Shown here: positions 34,853 to 41,815 of the stretch, in pieces | Layout of the letters: each line of letters begins with the position of its first letter | Position numbering within the stretch: the first letter of the stretch is position 1 | Translations under genes and position numbers: made by a program | Source: Pseudomonadota bacterium | GTDB lineage: Bacteria; Pseudomonadota; Alphaproteobacteria; Azospirillales; Azospirillaceae | DNA: 64,000 nucleotides | Reading direction: 5' to 3' | Assembly (NCBI GenBank): GCA_023423695.1 | Contig: JAFAFA010000013.1 | Coordinates: 174,349 to 238,348 of the forward strand | The notes under the pieces: model-generated | Seen by the model: only the letters and a program-made list of their open reading frames with translations | What the model was told of the DNA's origin: nothing | Databases searched by the model: none

Positions 34853-35692
34853 ATGGCTCTCAAGGACATTCTGGTGGTCGTCGACGATACGCCCGCGTCC
34901 GCAGCGCGTCTCGACCTCGCGGCCCAACTCGCGGCCCGGTGCGATGCGCATCTGACCGCGCTCTACGCCTTCACCGACGTCGCTTTCCCCGGCTATATCG
35001 AATCCCAGTTTCCGCAGGAGCTGCGTGAGAGCCGCCGTCAATCGCGCAACGACCAGACGGCCCATATGGCTGCGGCCTTCAACGACGCCATGCGCCACCA
35101 TGGCATGACCGACCGTTCGGAGTGGCTGGTTGAGGAAGGCGACCCGACCATCGCCGCCGCGGTGCGCGGCCGTTACGCCGATCTGGTGGTGGTCGGCCAG
35201 CCGGATCCGGGCCGCGACCGCGACCAGCCGGTCGCACAGCCGGCCGACCTGCTGTTCGAATGCGGCCGGCCGCTTCTGGTCGTGCCCTATGCCGGACGCT
35301 TCTCCTCCATCGGCGAACGGGTTCTGGTCGGCTGGAACGGCAGCCGCGAGGCCGCGCGCGCCGTCGGCGACGCCATGCCGCTGCTGGGCGCCGCCAAGCG
35401 CGTCGTGGTCATGGCCGCCAATCCGAAGCGCGGGCCCAATGGCCTGGGCGACGAGCCCTGCGCCGACATCGCCCGCCATCTGTCCCGCCACGGCTGCCGC
35501 GTGGAGGCCACCCACGTCGTCACCGACGTGGTGGAACCCGGCGACACCGTGCTGAACATGGCCGCCGACGAAAGCTGCGACCTGCTGGTGATGGGCGCCT
35601 ATGGCCGCTCCCGCTTCCGCGAACTGGTCCTGGGCGGCATGACCCGCTTCATGCTGCAGCACATGACGGTTCCGGTTCTGATGAGCCATTGA
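34853..35692 (+). CDS. Universal stress protein, tandem Usp domains
   Basis: A 279-residue cytoplasmic protein with two Usp domains. The first begins KDILVVVDDTPASAARLD and the second ERVLVGWNGSREAARAV. The second ends with the nucleotide-binding pattern GAYGRSRFRELVLGG followed by PVLMSH. The second domain looks able to bind ATP; the first has a weaker motif (VVVGQPDPGRDRD). The ATG at 34853 was preferred to the one at 34835 because GGCAGGAA precedes it. It is the last gene before the iteron region. Confidence 0.9.
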   Translation: MALKDILVVVDDTPASAARLDLAAQLAARCDAHLTALYAFTDVAFPGYIESQFPQELRESRRQSRNDQTAHMAAAFNDAMRHHGMTDRSEWLVEEGDPTIAAAVRGRYADLVVVGQPDPGRDRDQPVAQPADLLFECGRPLLVVPYAGRFSSIGERVLVGWNGSREAARAVGDAMPLLGAAKRVVVMAANPKRGPNGLGDEPCADIARHLSRHGCRVEATHVVTDVVEPGDTVLNMAADESCDLLVMGAYGRSRFRELVLGGMTRFMLQHMTVPVLMSH

Positions 35693-35726
35693 GGTGGACG
35701 GGGCGTCGCCTGCCGACGCCCCCACC

Positions 35727-35906
35727 CGTGGGGTTAAGCGACCACCCGCTTCCCGAGTCCCTCCGCAACCGCCGCGAGTCGCCCCTTTCCGCCCGTGGGG
35801 AAAAGCGACCGGCCCCTTTCCTCCACCCCGTTCCCCGTGGGGCAAAGCGGCGGATTCGTGGGGAAAAGCGGCGCGACTCGGGCTTTCCCCATGGGGATAA
35901 GCGGCG
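35727..35906 (+). repeat. Array of five direct 17-bp iterons upstream of repA
   Basis: Five direct copies of CGTGGGGNNAAGCGRCC lie at 35727-35743 (NN = TT), 35794-35810 (AA), 35836-35852 (CA), 35857-35873 (AA) and 35890-35906 (AT, with CATGGGG). Start-to-start distances are 67, 42, 21 and 33 bp, so the middle three copies lie on the same helix face. Iterons of this kind bind Rep initiators. The fifth copy contains, on the other strand, TTATCCCCA, one mismatch from a DnaA box. An AT-rich tract (35907-35946) follows, a possible unwinding element. Confidence 0.85.
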
Positions 35907-35946
35907 ACTCAACTAATAAGTCTAACAACTAACCATCGACTAGCAC

Positions 35947-35963
35947 GGTCGCCTAACCCCACA
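35947..35963 (-). promoter_or_regulatory. Inverted iteron just upstream of repA (likely operator)
   Basis: Read on the minus strand the sequence is TGTGGGGTTAGGCGACC, which differs from the first iteron at two of 17 positions. It lies 28 bp before the first possible repA start. In iteron plasmids an inverted copy near the rep promoter is the site where Rep dimers repress their own gene; that role is inferred here. Confidence 0.6.
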
Positions 35964-35991
35964 TTGACTCCACCGCCCGCCGCTCACCAGG

Positions 35992-36939
35992 ATGCCACAA
36001 CATCCGGGCGGGGCGGCGATGGGCGACATACACAGGCTGGTGATCGAACATGGGCGGGACAAGGCGCGCGCCCTGGTCCGGCCCGAGGACCGGACGCTGG
36101 TGGACATCGCCGCCGACATCCTGGCGGACGAGAACCAGCATCTCGGCATCACCTACAGCGGCTTCTGCCTGACCAGCCTGCCGCACAAGAAGCTGGCCGA
36201 CGACGCCCCCTGGGAAAAGCGCGGTCATCAGGTGACGCTGCTGGTCGAACCGGGCCGGCTGAAGGTGAACGGCAAGGTGAAGCTGTTCGGCGTGCCCTAT
36301 GGCGCGCGGGCGCGGATGATCCTGATCTATCTGCAGACGCAGGCGGTGCGCACCGGCCGGCGCGAGGTGGAGCTTGGCCGCTCCATGCGCGACTGGCTGA
36401 CCCGCATGGGCATCAGCGTCGGCGGCGAGACCTTCCGCGGCTTCCGCGAGCAGTCGCTGCGCATCTCCGCCTGCACGCTGAAATTCTTCTGGGACGGCGA
36501 GAATGCCGACGTGTTCGAGAAGGGCGGCATCGTCAAGCGCGGCCTGATCTTCCACGACGACCTCGGCGACGACCGCCAGGGCACGCTGTGGAACGACGTG
36601 GTGCAGTTGGACGAGACCTTCTTCCAGGCCCTGCGCGACCATCCGGTTCCGTTGCTGGAGGAAGCGGTGCGGCAGTTGAAGGACCGCTCGCTCAGCCTCG
36701 ACCTCTATGTCTGGCTGGCCTACCGGCTGCATTCGCTGAGCCGGCCGCAACCGATCTCCTGGCCGTCGCTCTATGCCCAGTTCGGCGCCGGCTACGACCA
36801 GATGAAGCACTTCAAGCCGCGCTTCGTGCAGGCCCTGCAATATGCGCTGGCCGCCTACCCGGACGCCAAGGTCGAACCGGCCGACGACGGCGTCGTCCTC
36901 CACCCCAGCCGCCCGCCCATCGCCCGCCTGCTGGCCTGA
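35992..36939 (+). CDS. repA: Plasmid-type replication initiator RepA
   Basis: A 315-residue protein of the plasmid-encoded RepA family (RepA_C-like) found on plasmids of Rhodospirillales and other alphaproteobacteria. Recognisable blocks in order are ITYSGFCLTSLPHKKL, FGVPYGARARMILIYLQTQA, ELGRSMRDWLTRMGISVGG, LSLDLYVWLAYRLHSLSRPQ, FGAGYDQMKHFKPRF and a final VVLHPSRPPIARL. The frame is intact and codon use is host-like. The family initiates replication by binding iterons, and iterons flank the gene on both sides. The ATG at 36019 (after GGGCGGGGCGGCG) is an alternative start. No parA, parB or relaxase gene is next to it. Confidence 0.85.
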   Translation: MPQHPGGAAMGDIHRLVIEHGRDKARALVRPEDRTLVDIAADILADENQHLGITYSGFCLTSLPHKKLADDAPWEKRGHQVTLLVEPGRLKVNGKVKLFGVPYGARARMILIYLQTQAVRTGRREVELGRSMRDWLTRMGISVGGETFRGFREQSLRISACTLKFFWDGENADVFEKGGIVKRGLIFHDDLGDDRQGTLWNDVVQLDETFFQALRDHPVPLLEEAVRQLKDRSLSLDLYVWLAYRLHSLSRPQPISWPSLYAQFGAGYDQMKHFKPRFVQALQYALAAYPDAKVEPADDGVVLHPSRPPIARLLA

Positions 36940-36942
36940 CCG

Positions 36943-36959
36943 CGTGGGGTTAAGCGACC
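36943..36959 (+). repeat. Direct iteron immediately after repA
   Basis: CGTGGGGTTAAGCGACC, identical over all 17 bp to the first upstream iteron, begins 3 bp after the repA stop codon. Confidence 0.8.
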
Positions 36960-36987
36960 GCGTTTGGTTAGGGTCGTTCCTGCGGTT

Positions 36988-37092
36988 GCCCCCTCCCCAA
37001 ACCCTCCCCCGCTGGGCGGGAGAGGGTGCCTTACGGGAGGGCGGCGGCAGTCCCCTCTCCCACCGCAGGTGGGGGAGGGTTAGGAAGGGGGC
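36988..37092. repeat. Inverted pair of dispersed GC-rich palindromes next to repA
   Basis: Two units in opposite orientation: GCCCCCTCCCCAAACCCTCC with its CCCCCGCTGGGCGGG hairpin on the left, and TCCCCTCTCCCACCGCAGG followed by TGGGGGAGGGTTAGGAAGG on the right. The arrangement matches the pair near 17.6 kb. It lies between the two downstream iterons. Confidence 0.8.
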
Positions 37093-37119
37093 ATCGCACG
37101 CTCCACAACGAACACCCCC

Positions 37120-37136
37120 GGTCGCTTCCCCCCACA
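37120..37136 (-). repeat. Inverted iteron downstream of repA
   Basis: Read on the minus strand the sequence is TGTGGGGGGAAGCGACC. It differs from the consensus CGTGGGGNNAAGCGRCC only at the first base. It lies in the leader of the next gene. Confidence 0.65.
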
Positions 37137-37222
37137 CCCCCAATCCATTGACCCACGTCATTGGGCCGCCCTTCCCTCCCCCCTAAGATCGCCGCCAGTT
37201 CCCGAATCGGAGAGGCTCTGCC

Positions 37223-37993
37223 TTGGACGCCCTGTCGCTGCTGGATGCCGGACTGAACCAGTGCGCCGTGGTCATCGACCGCGACGGCGGGCTGCTGCTG
37301 GCCCTGCTGACCGCCGGGCTGGTCGGTGGCACCACCCATTGCGCCGGCATGTGCGGCCCCTTCGTGCTGGCCCAGGTCTCGGCGCGGCTGGAACGGGTGC
37401 CGCTGTCGGCGATGTCGGAGTTCCGGCGCCTGACCGGGGCGGCCGTGCTGCCCTACCATGCCGGCCGGGCGACGACCTATGCGCTGATCGGCGCCCTGTC
37501 GGCCTCGGTCGCCGGCCATGTCGGGGCACTGCCCGGCCTGCGCTGGCTGTCGGTGGCGCTGCTGGCGCTGGCGGCGCTGTTCTTCCTCGGCTATGCCGCG
37601 CGCGGCGTGCTGTCCTGGTTGCCGAAACTCCCCTCGCCCGGTGAGGGCCGGCTGCAGCGCTGGTGGGGGAGCCGGGTGTCCGGCCTCGCCCGACCGCTGT
37701 TCGGCAACCCGACCGGCTGGCGTGGCTATGGCCTGGGGGTGGCGCTGGGCTTCATTCCCTGCGGGATGCTCTATGGCGCCATCGCGGTCGCGGCGGCCAG
37801 CGGCAGTGCCCTGACCGGTGCGCTCGGGATGACCGCCTTCGCGCTCGGAACGGTGCCGAGCCTGCTGGCGGTGGGGCTGGCCGGCCATGTCGCCGGCCGC
37901 ACCTGGCGGACCGCCGTCGCCCGGGTCGCTCCGGCGATCATGCTGGTGAATGCCGGGGTGCTGGGCTGGATGGCCTGGAAGCTGGTTGCGTAA
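37223..37993 (+). CDS. DsbD_2/TauE-SafE-like membrane protein
   Basis: A 256-residue inner-membrane protein with six or seven helices. It carries the family signature GGTTHCAGMCGPFVLAQ in the first helix pair and GFIPCGMLYGAIAVAAASG in the second half, with paired cysteines as in cytochrome c biogenesis transmembrane (DsbD_2) proteins, also annotated as sulfite exporter TauE/SafE. Members are often tied to cbb3 oxidase assembly or copper and thiol transport. None of those genes is nearby, so the role is open. It starts at TTG, with CGGAGAGG correctly placed upstream. Confidence 0.8.
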   Translation: MDALSLLDAGLNQCAVVIDRDGGLLLALLTAGLVGGTTHCAGMCGPFVLAQVSARLERVPLSAMSEFRRLTGAAVLPYHAGRATTYALIGALSASVAGHVGALPGLRWLSVALLALAALFFLGYAARGVLSWLPKLPSPGEGRLQRWWGSRVSGLARPLFGNPTGWRGYGLGVALGFIPCGMLYGAIAVAAASGSALTGALGMTAFALGTVPSLLAVGLAGHVAGRTWRTAVARVAPAIMLVNAGVLGWMAWKLVA

Positions 37994-38021
37994 ACCAGCT
38001 CCTCACCCCCACCGCCATGGT

Positions 38022-38921
38022 TCAGTGGATACCGCCGCCCTTCAGCGCGTCGCCCAGCGGAATCTGTCCGCTGCCGGGCTTCAGGGGCTGCTGCTGGCTT
38101 TCGTGCGGCGACCAGCCGGCAAGATAGAGCACCTCGAAGGTCACCGGGATCCGCCCGTCCGGCTCGGCATAGAGCTGGGCATAGCGCTGGGCCGCGTCGA
38201 ACAGCATGGCGCGCGTGGCCGGAACCTTGCGCCGCGCCAGCACCGCGTTGGTCTCGCCCATGCCGCGCAGTTCGCGCATCAGGGCGAAGGCGTCGGAATA
38301 GGTGACGGTGATGACGTCGCTGTCGACCACCGGCAGGGCGAAGCCGGCACGTTGCAGCAACCCGCCGGCATCCTTGATCTCGGCGAAGGGCGACACGCGG
38401 GGGGAAACGCCGCCGGCCACCTCCATCTCCGCCTCGTACAGGCAGCGGCGCAGTTCCGCCAGCGTCTGGCCGCCCAGCATCGAGGCGCAGAAGAACCCGT
38501 CGGGCTTCAGCGCCTGCCTGATCTGCACCAGGGCGCCCGGCAGGTCGTTGACCCAGTGCAGGCTGAGATTGCTGACCACGAGATCGAAGCTGCCGGGAGC
38601 GAAAGGCAGGAACTCCTCATCGGCGGCGATGGTCGGGGTGCCCGGACTGCCGGCGGCCCGCGCGAAGTCCGGCGACAGGTCGCAGGCGACCAGCCGTTCG
38701 ATGCCTTTGCGGCCTTTCAGGATGCGGCCCATCGCTCCGTCGTGGCAGCCGACGTCCAGCGCCAGCGGGAAAGGACGGATCACGTCCTCCAGCCGGTCGG
38801 CCAGCCGGTCGGCGATCTCCTCGAACAGGAAGGCGTGGTCGGAGAATTCGGCGACGGCGCGGTCGCGGCGGCGGCGGACCAGCGCACGGTCGAAGACGGT
38901 CATGCTGTCGGGGCTTGTCAT
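38022..38921 (-). CDS. NDUFAF5/BioC-like SAM-dependent enzyme
   Basis: A 299-residue class I methyltransferase-fold protein. It opens MTVFDRALVRRRRDRAVAEF, the characteristic start of alphaproteobacterial relatives of the complex I assembly factor NDUFAF5. SAM-binding sequence follows in LALDVGCHDGAMG and FDLVVSNLSLHWVNDLPGAL. Human NDUFAF5 hydroxylates an arginine of the NDUFS7 subunit; bacterial members sit near comF and grxC, as here. The start at 38921 is tentative; 38903 is an alternative that matches the family opening exactly. Confidence 0.85.
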   Translation of the reverse strand: MTSPDSMTVFDRALVRRRRDRAVAEFSDHAFLFEEIADRLADRLEDVIRPFPLALDVGCHDGAMGRILKGRKGIERLVACDLSPDFARAAGSPGTPTIAADEEFLPFAPGSFDLVVSNLSLHWVNDLPGALVQIRQALKPDGFFCASMLGGQTLAELRRCLYEAEMEVAGGVSPRVSPFAEIKDAGGLLQRAGFALPVVDSDVITVTYSDAFALMRELRGMGETNAVLARRKVPATRAMLFDAAQRYAQLYAEPDGRIPVTFEVLYLAGWSPHESQQQPLKPGSGQIPLGDALKGGGIH

Positions 38922-39042
38922 GGCCGCACTATACCCCAGCCCGGCACAGCCACAACCGTGCTACACTCGCAGCCCAGCCAGATTATCCGCACCATCCCTC
39001 CCGATCGGCTCACATCGGGACTGCAACCGGACAGGCATCAGC

Positions 39043-39309
39043 ATGGGCATCGATGAGGCCATCGCCGTCAGCCACGAGGCGCTGATGGTCATCCTGAAGA
39101 TTTCGCTGCCGCCGCTGGGCATCACCGCCCTGCTGTCGGCGGTGCTGATGCTGTTCCAGAGCGCCACCCATATCAACGAGCCCTCGCTGCAGCAGGACAC
39201 CAAGTTCTTCGCCACGCTGCTGATCCTGTTCGTCACCGGACCGGCGATCTATCTGGCTCTGCGCGACTACACCGGCGTGATCTTCGAACGCATCGCCATG
39301 CTGCAGTGA
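39043..39309 (+). CDS. fliQ: Orphan FliQ/SctS-like export apparatus protein
   Basis: An 88-residue membrane protein with two long hydrophobic helices. The conserved region after the first helix, FQSATHINEPSLQQDTKF, and the ending YLALRDYTGVIFERI fit the FliQ/SctS family (bacterial export proteins, family 3) in length and pattern. FliQ builds the core channel of flagellar and type III export machines together with FliP and FliR. No fliP, fliR, flhB or other flagellar or type III gene is in the window. comF starts 13 bp after its stop, so the two are probably co-transcribed. Confidence 0.78.
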   Translation: MGIDEAIAVSHEALMVILKISLPPLGITALLSAVLMLFQSATHINEPSLQQDTKFFATLLILFVTGPAIYLALRDYTGVIFERIAMLQ

Positions 39310-39322
39310 CGGGACCGGGCGG

Positions 39323-40090
39323 ATGCAGGCACCTGCCCCCTCGGGCGGCCCACTTGCCGGATTGGGCCGCGCCGCCGCCGGTGCCGCCGCCAGACTGCTG
39401 GACGCGCTTCTGCCGCCGCGCTGCCTCAGCTGCGGCGAAGCGGTGGACCGGCAGGGGGGCCTGTGCGCGCGCTGCTGGACCGGCCTGACCTTCATCGCCC
39501 CACCGCTGTGCGCCTGCTGCGGCCTGCCCTTCGAGTATGAGGCGCAGGAGGGCGCCCTGTGCGGCGCCTGTGTCGCCGCCCCTCCGCCCTTCGCCCGCGC
39601 CCGCGCCGTGCTGGTCTACGACGACGGCAGCCGGCCGCTGGTGCTGGGCTTCAAGCATGGCGACCGCATCCATGCCGCCAAGGCCTACGGAGTCTGGCTG
39701 GCCCGCGCCGGGCGGGAATTGCTGGACGACGCCGACCGGCTGGTGCCGGTGCCGCTGCACCGCGGCCGGCTGTTCCGCCGCCGCTACAACCAGGCCGCCC
39801 TGCTGGCGCAGGCGCTGTCGCGGCACAGCGGCGTGCCGACCACCCCCGACCTGCTGGAACGGCGGCGCGCCACCCCGACCCAGGGCGGGCTGGACCGCCA
39901 GGGGCGCCAGCGCAACGTCAAGGGCGCCTTCCGCCTGCGGCCGGGGCAGTCGGTGACAGGACAGCGGCTGGTGATCATAGACGACGTGCTGACCACCGGG
40001 GCGACGCTGGCGGAATGCACGCGGGTCCTGCTGCGTGCCGGAGCGGCCCGTGTGGACGTGCTGACGCTGGCCCGCGTGGTGCACCGCTGA
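39323..40090 (+). CDS. comF: ComF family phosphoribosyltransferase-like protein
   Basis: A 255-residue protein. The N-terminal part has a double zinc ribbon (RCLSCGEAVDRQGGLCARCW and CACCGLPF...CGACV). The C-terminal part is a PRTase fold with the PRPP-binding loop VIIDDVLTTGATLAE and the RRYNQAALLAQAL segment. ComF/GntX proteins link to DNA uptake or gluconate use in some bacteria, but the biochemical role is unsettled. It follows the FliQ-like gene closely and precedes grxC. Confidence 0.92.
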   Translation: MQAPAPSGGPLAGLGRAAAGAAARLLDALLPPRCLSCGEAVDRQGGLCARCWTGLTFIAPPLCACCGLPFEYEAQEGALCGACVAAPPPFARARAVLVYDDGSRPLVLGFKHGDRIHAAKAYGVWLARAGRELLDDADRLVPVPLHRGRLFRRRYNQAALLAQALSRHSGVPTTPDLLERRRATPTQGGLDRQGRQRNVKGAFRLRPGQSVTGQRLVIIDDVLTTGATLAECTRVLLRAGAARVDVLTLARVVHR

Positions 40091-40207
40091 CGCTTGAAAA
40101 GGGCCGGATCCGACGATGCTGACCGGCGTTGCGCGCGGACTGCAACGTCTGGCGCCTCTCGTGGGTTGACCCTATAGTTTCCCCACGTCCAAAAGGAGCC
40201 CAGTGGC

Positions 40208-40471
40208 ATGGCCGACGTCGTCATCTACACCACGCCCTTCTGCCCCTACTGCATGCGGGCCAAGAGCCTGCTTGACGGCAAGGGCGTGACATACGAGGAA
40301 ATCGACCTCTACGCCCAGCCGGGCCGCCGCAGCGAGATGATCGAACGGTCGGAGGGTCGGACCACCGTTCCCCAGATCTTCATCGACGGGAAGCCCTATG
40401 GCGGCAGCGACGACATCCACGCGCTGGACCGCGCCGGCAAGCTCGACCCGCTGCTCGGCATCGCTGCATGA
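40208..40471 (+). CDS. grxC: Glutaredoxin 3
   Basis: An 87-residue dithiol glutaredoxin. The active site CPYC is in TTPFCPYCMRAKSLL, with the cis-proline segment RTTVPQIFIDG and the GGSDDIHALD glutathione-binding end. It reduces disulfides and mixed glutathione disulfides in the cytoplasm. AAGGAG precedes the ATG. The stop overlaps the next start in ATGA, coupling it to the nitrilase. Confidence 0.97.
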   Translation: MADVVIYTTPFCPYCMRAKSLLDGKGVTYEEIDLYAQPGRRSEMIERSEGRTTVPQIFIDGKPYGGSDDIHALDRAGKLDPLLGIAA

Positions 40472-41304
40472 GCGGCACCCTGAAGGCCGCCTGCGTCCAG
40501 GTGAATGCGGGCACGGAGCTTGAGCCGAACCTGCGGGCGGCGGGCGACCTCGTCCGCCGCGCCCGCGATGCCGGGGCGGCCTTCATCGCGCTGCCGGAGA
40601 ATGTCGGCTGGATCGTCCAGGGCCGGCACAAGACGATGGAGCGCGTCCGGACCGAGGCGGAGCATCCCGGCATCCCCTTCTTCGCCGATCTGGCGCGGGA
40701 GACCGGGGCCTGGATCCTGGGCGGCACCCTGCATGTCCTGCTCGACGACGGGCGCGCCGCCAACCGCAGCTATCTGTTCGACGCCGACGGGCGGATCGTC
40801 GCCTCCTATGACAAGATCCACATGTTCGACGTCACGCTGAAGAACGGAGAGGCCTATCGCGAATCGGCCAGCTTCCGGCCGGGCGAGCGGGCGGTGGTGG
40901 CGTCCAGCCCCTGGGGCGGCATCGGCATGACCGTCTGCTACGATGTGCGCTTCGCCCATCTGTACCGGGCGCTGGCCCAGGCAGGGGCATCCATCCTGAC
41001 CGTGCCGGCCGCCTTCACCGTGCCGACCGGCCGTGCCCACTGGCACACGCTGCTGCGTGCCCGCGCCATCGAGACCGGCTGTTTCGTCGTCGCCCCGGCC
41101 CAGACCGGCAGCCACGACCAGGGCCGCCAGACCTACGGCCATTCCCTGCTGATCGCCCCCTGGGGCGAGGTGCTGGCCGATGCGGGCAGCGATGTCGGCT
41201 TCATCACCGCCGACCTCGACCTGGACCGCGTGGCGGAGGCCCGCGGCATGGTCCCGTCGCTGACCCACGACCGGACTTTCGACGTGGAACGGCTGGGGTT
41301 CTGA
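40468..41304 (+). CDS. Nitrilase-family amidase (Nit1/Nit2-like)
   Basis: A 278-residue carbon-nitrogen hydrolase with the Glu-Lys-Cys triad: glutamate in ALPENVGWI, lysine in YDKIHMFDV and cysteine in VCYDVRFAHLY. The sequence around the triad resembles deaminated-glutathione amidase and omega-amidase. A role in glutathione repair would suit its coupling to grxC, but that is inference. Translationally coupled to grxC by a 4-bp overlap. Confidence 0.92.
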   Translation: MSGTLKAACVQVNAGTELEPNLRAAGDLVRRARDAGAAFIALPENVGWIVQGRHKTMERVRTEAEHPGIPFFADLARETGAWILGGTLHVLLDDGRAANRSYLFDADGRIVASYDKIHMFDVTLKNGEAYRESASFRPGERAVVASSPWGGIGMTVCYDVRFAHLYRALAQAGASILTVPAAFTVPTGRAHWHTLLRARAIETGCFVVAPAQTGSHDQGRQTYGHSLLIAPWGEVLADAGSDVGFITADLDLDRVAEARGMVPSLTHDRTFDVERLGF

Positions 41305-41322
41305 GCGGTCGGTTCCGGTCCC

Positions 41323-41808
41323 TCAACTGCCCTCCTGCGTCAGCCGCAGCCACGCCATCGCCACGGCCAACGCGGTGCCGAGAGCGCCCTCGGGGCGGAC
41401 CGGCAGGTCGAGGTCGCGGATCATGCTGTCCAGCCGCAGGTCGACCGCATGCTTCACCGCGCTGCGGATCTTGCGGTCGTAATAGAGGCCCGACACCTCC
41501 ACCCGCTCGTTGGGCTGCGGGCGGCCGGTCAGCCGCTCCGCCATGGCGACGGAGAAGTCCAGGTAATAGCCCACCAGCGGCCGGTCGCCGATGAAGGCAT
41601 GCAGCCGGTCGCCGGCCTCTGCCAGACCGCCGTCGCTGCCGGGATGGAGCAGCAGGGCGCTGCCGGCCAGGATGCGCGGCCCGCGGATGCGGATGGCGGC
41701 GAAGGCCAACGGCCTCGCGGCCTCCGGATCGAAGCTGGTCGCCTCGCAATGGATCGCCACGCGTTCGCGCCGGTCGGTGTGGCGGTCGGTGTGTGCTGAC
41801 TGGACCAT
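41323..41808 (-). CDS. DnaQ-like exonuclease-fold protein, degenerate active site
   Basis: A 161-residue protein that follows the DnaQ/RNase T fold order. An Exo I-like segment, VAIHCEATSFDPEAARPLA, has cysteine where the first catalytic aspartate normally sits. An Exo II-like segment is LVGYYLDFSVAMAERLTG. The Exo III-like segment near PEGALGTALAVAMAWLRL lacks the usual His-x4-Asp. Nuclease activity is therefore doubtful. It lies 7 bp after the DUF294/CBS gene on the same strand, a pairing known for exonuclease-like proteins with that family. Confidence 0.65.
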   Translation of the reverse strand: MVQSAHTDRHTDRRERVAIHCEATSFDPEAARPLAFAAIRIRGPRILAGSALLLHPGSDGGLAEAGDRLHAFIGDRPLVGYYLDFSVAMAERLTGRPQPNERVEVSGLYYDRKIRSAVKHAVDLRLDSMIRDLDLPVRPEGALGTALAVAMAWLRLTQEGS

Positions 41809-41815
41809 CGCCGCC

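Noticed and set aside
34318..34955. Overlapping ORFs of 70-168 codons in the lower-GC island
   Set aside because: No codon bias like true genes, no ribosome sites, mutually overlapping on both strands, and no family resemblance.
35727..35906. Short repeats considered as a CRISPR array
   Set aside because: Units are 17 bp, unevenly spaced (67, 42, 21, 33 bp), no cas genes are near, and copies flank a RepA gene in both orientations, which fits iterons.
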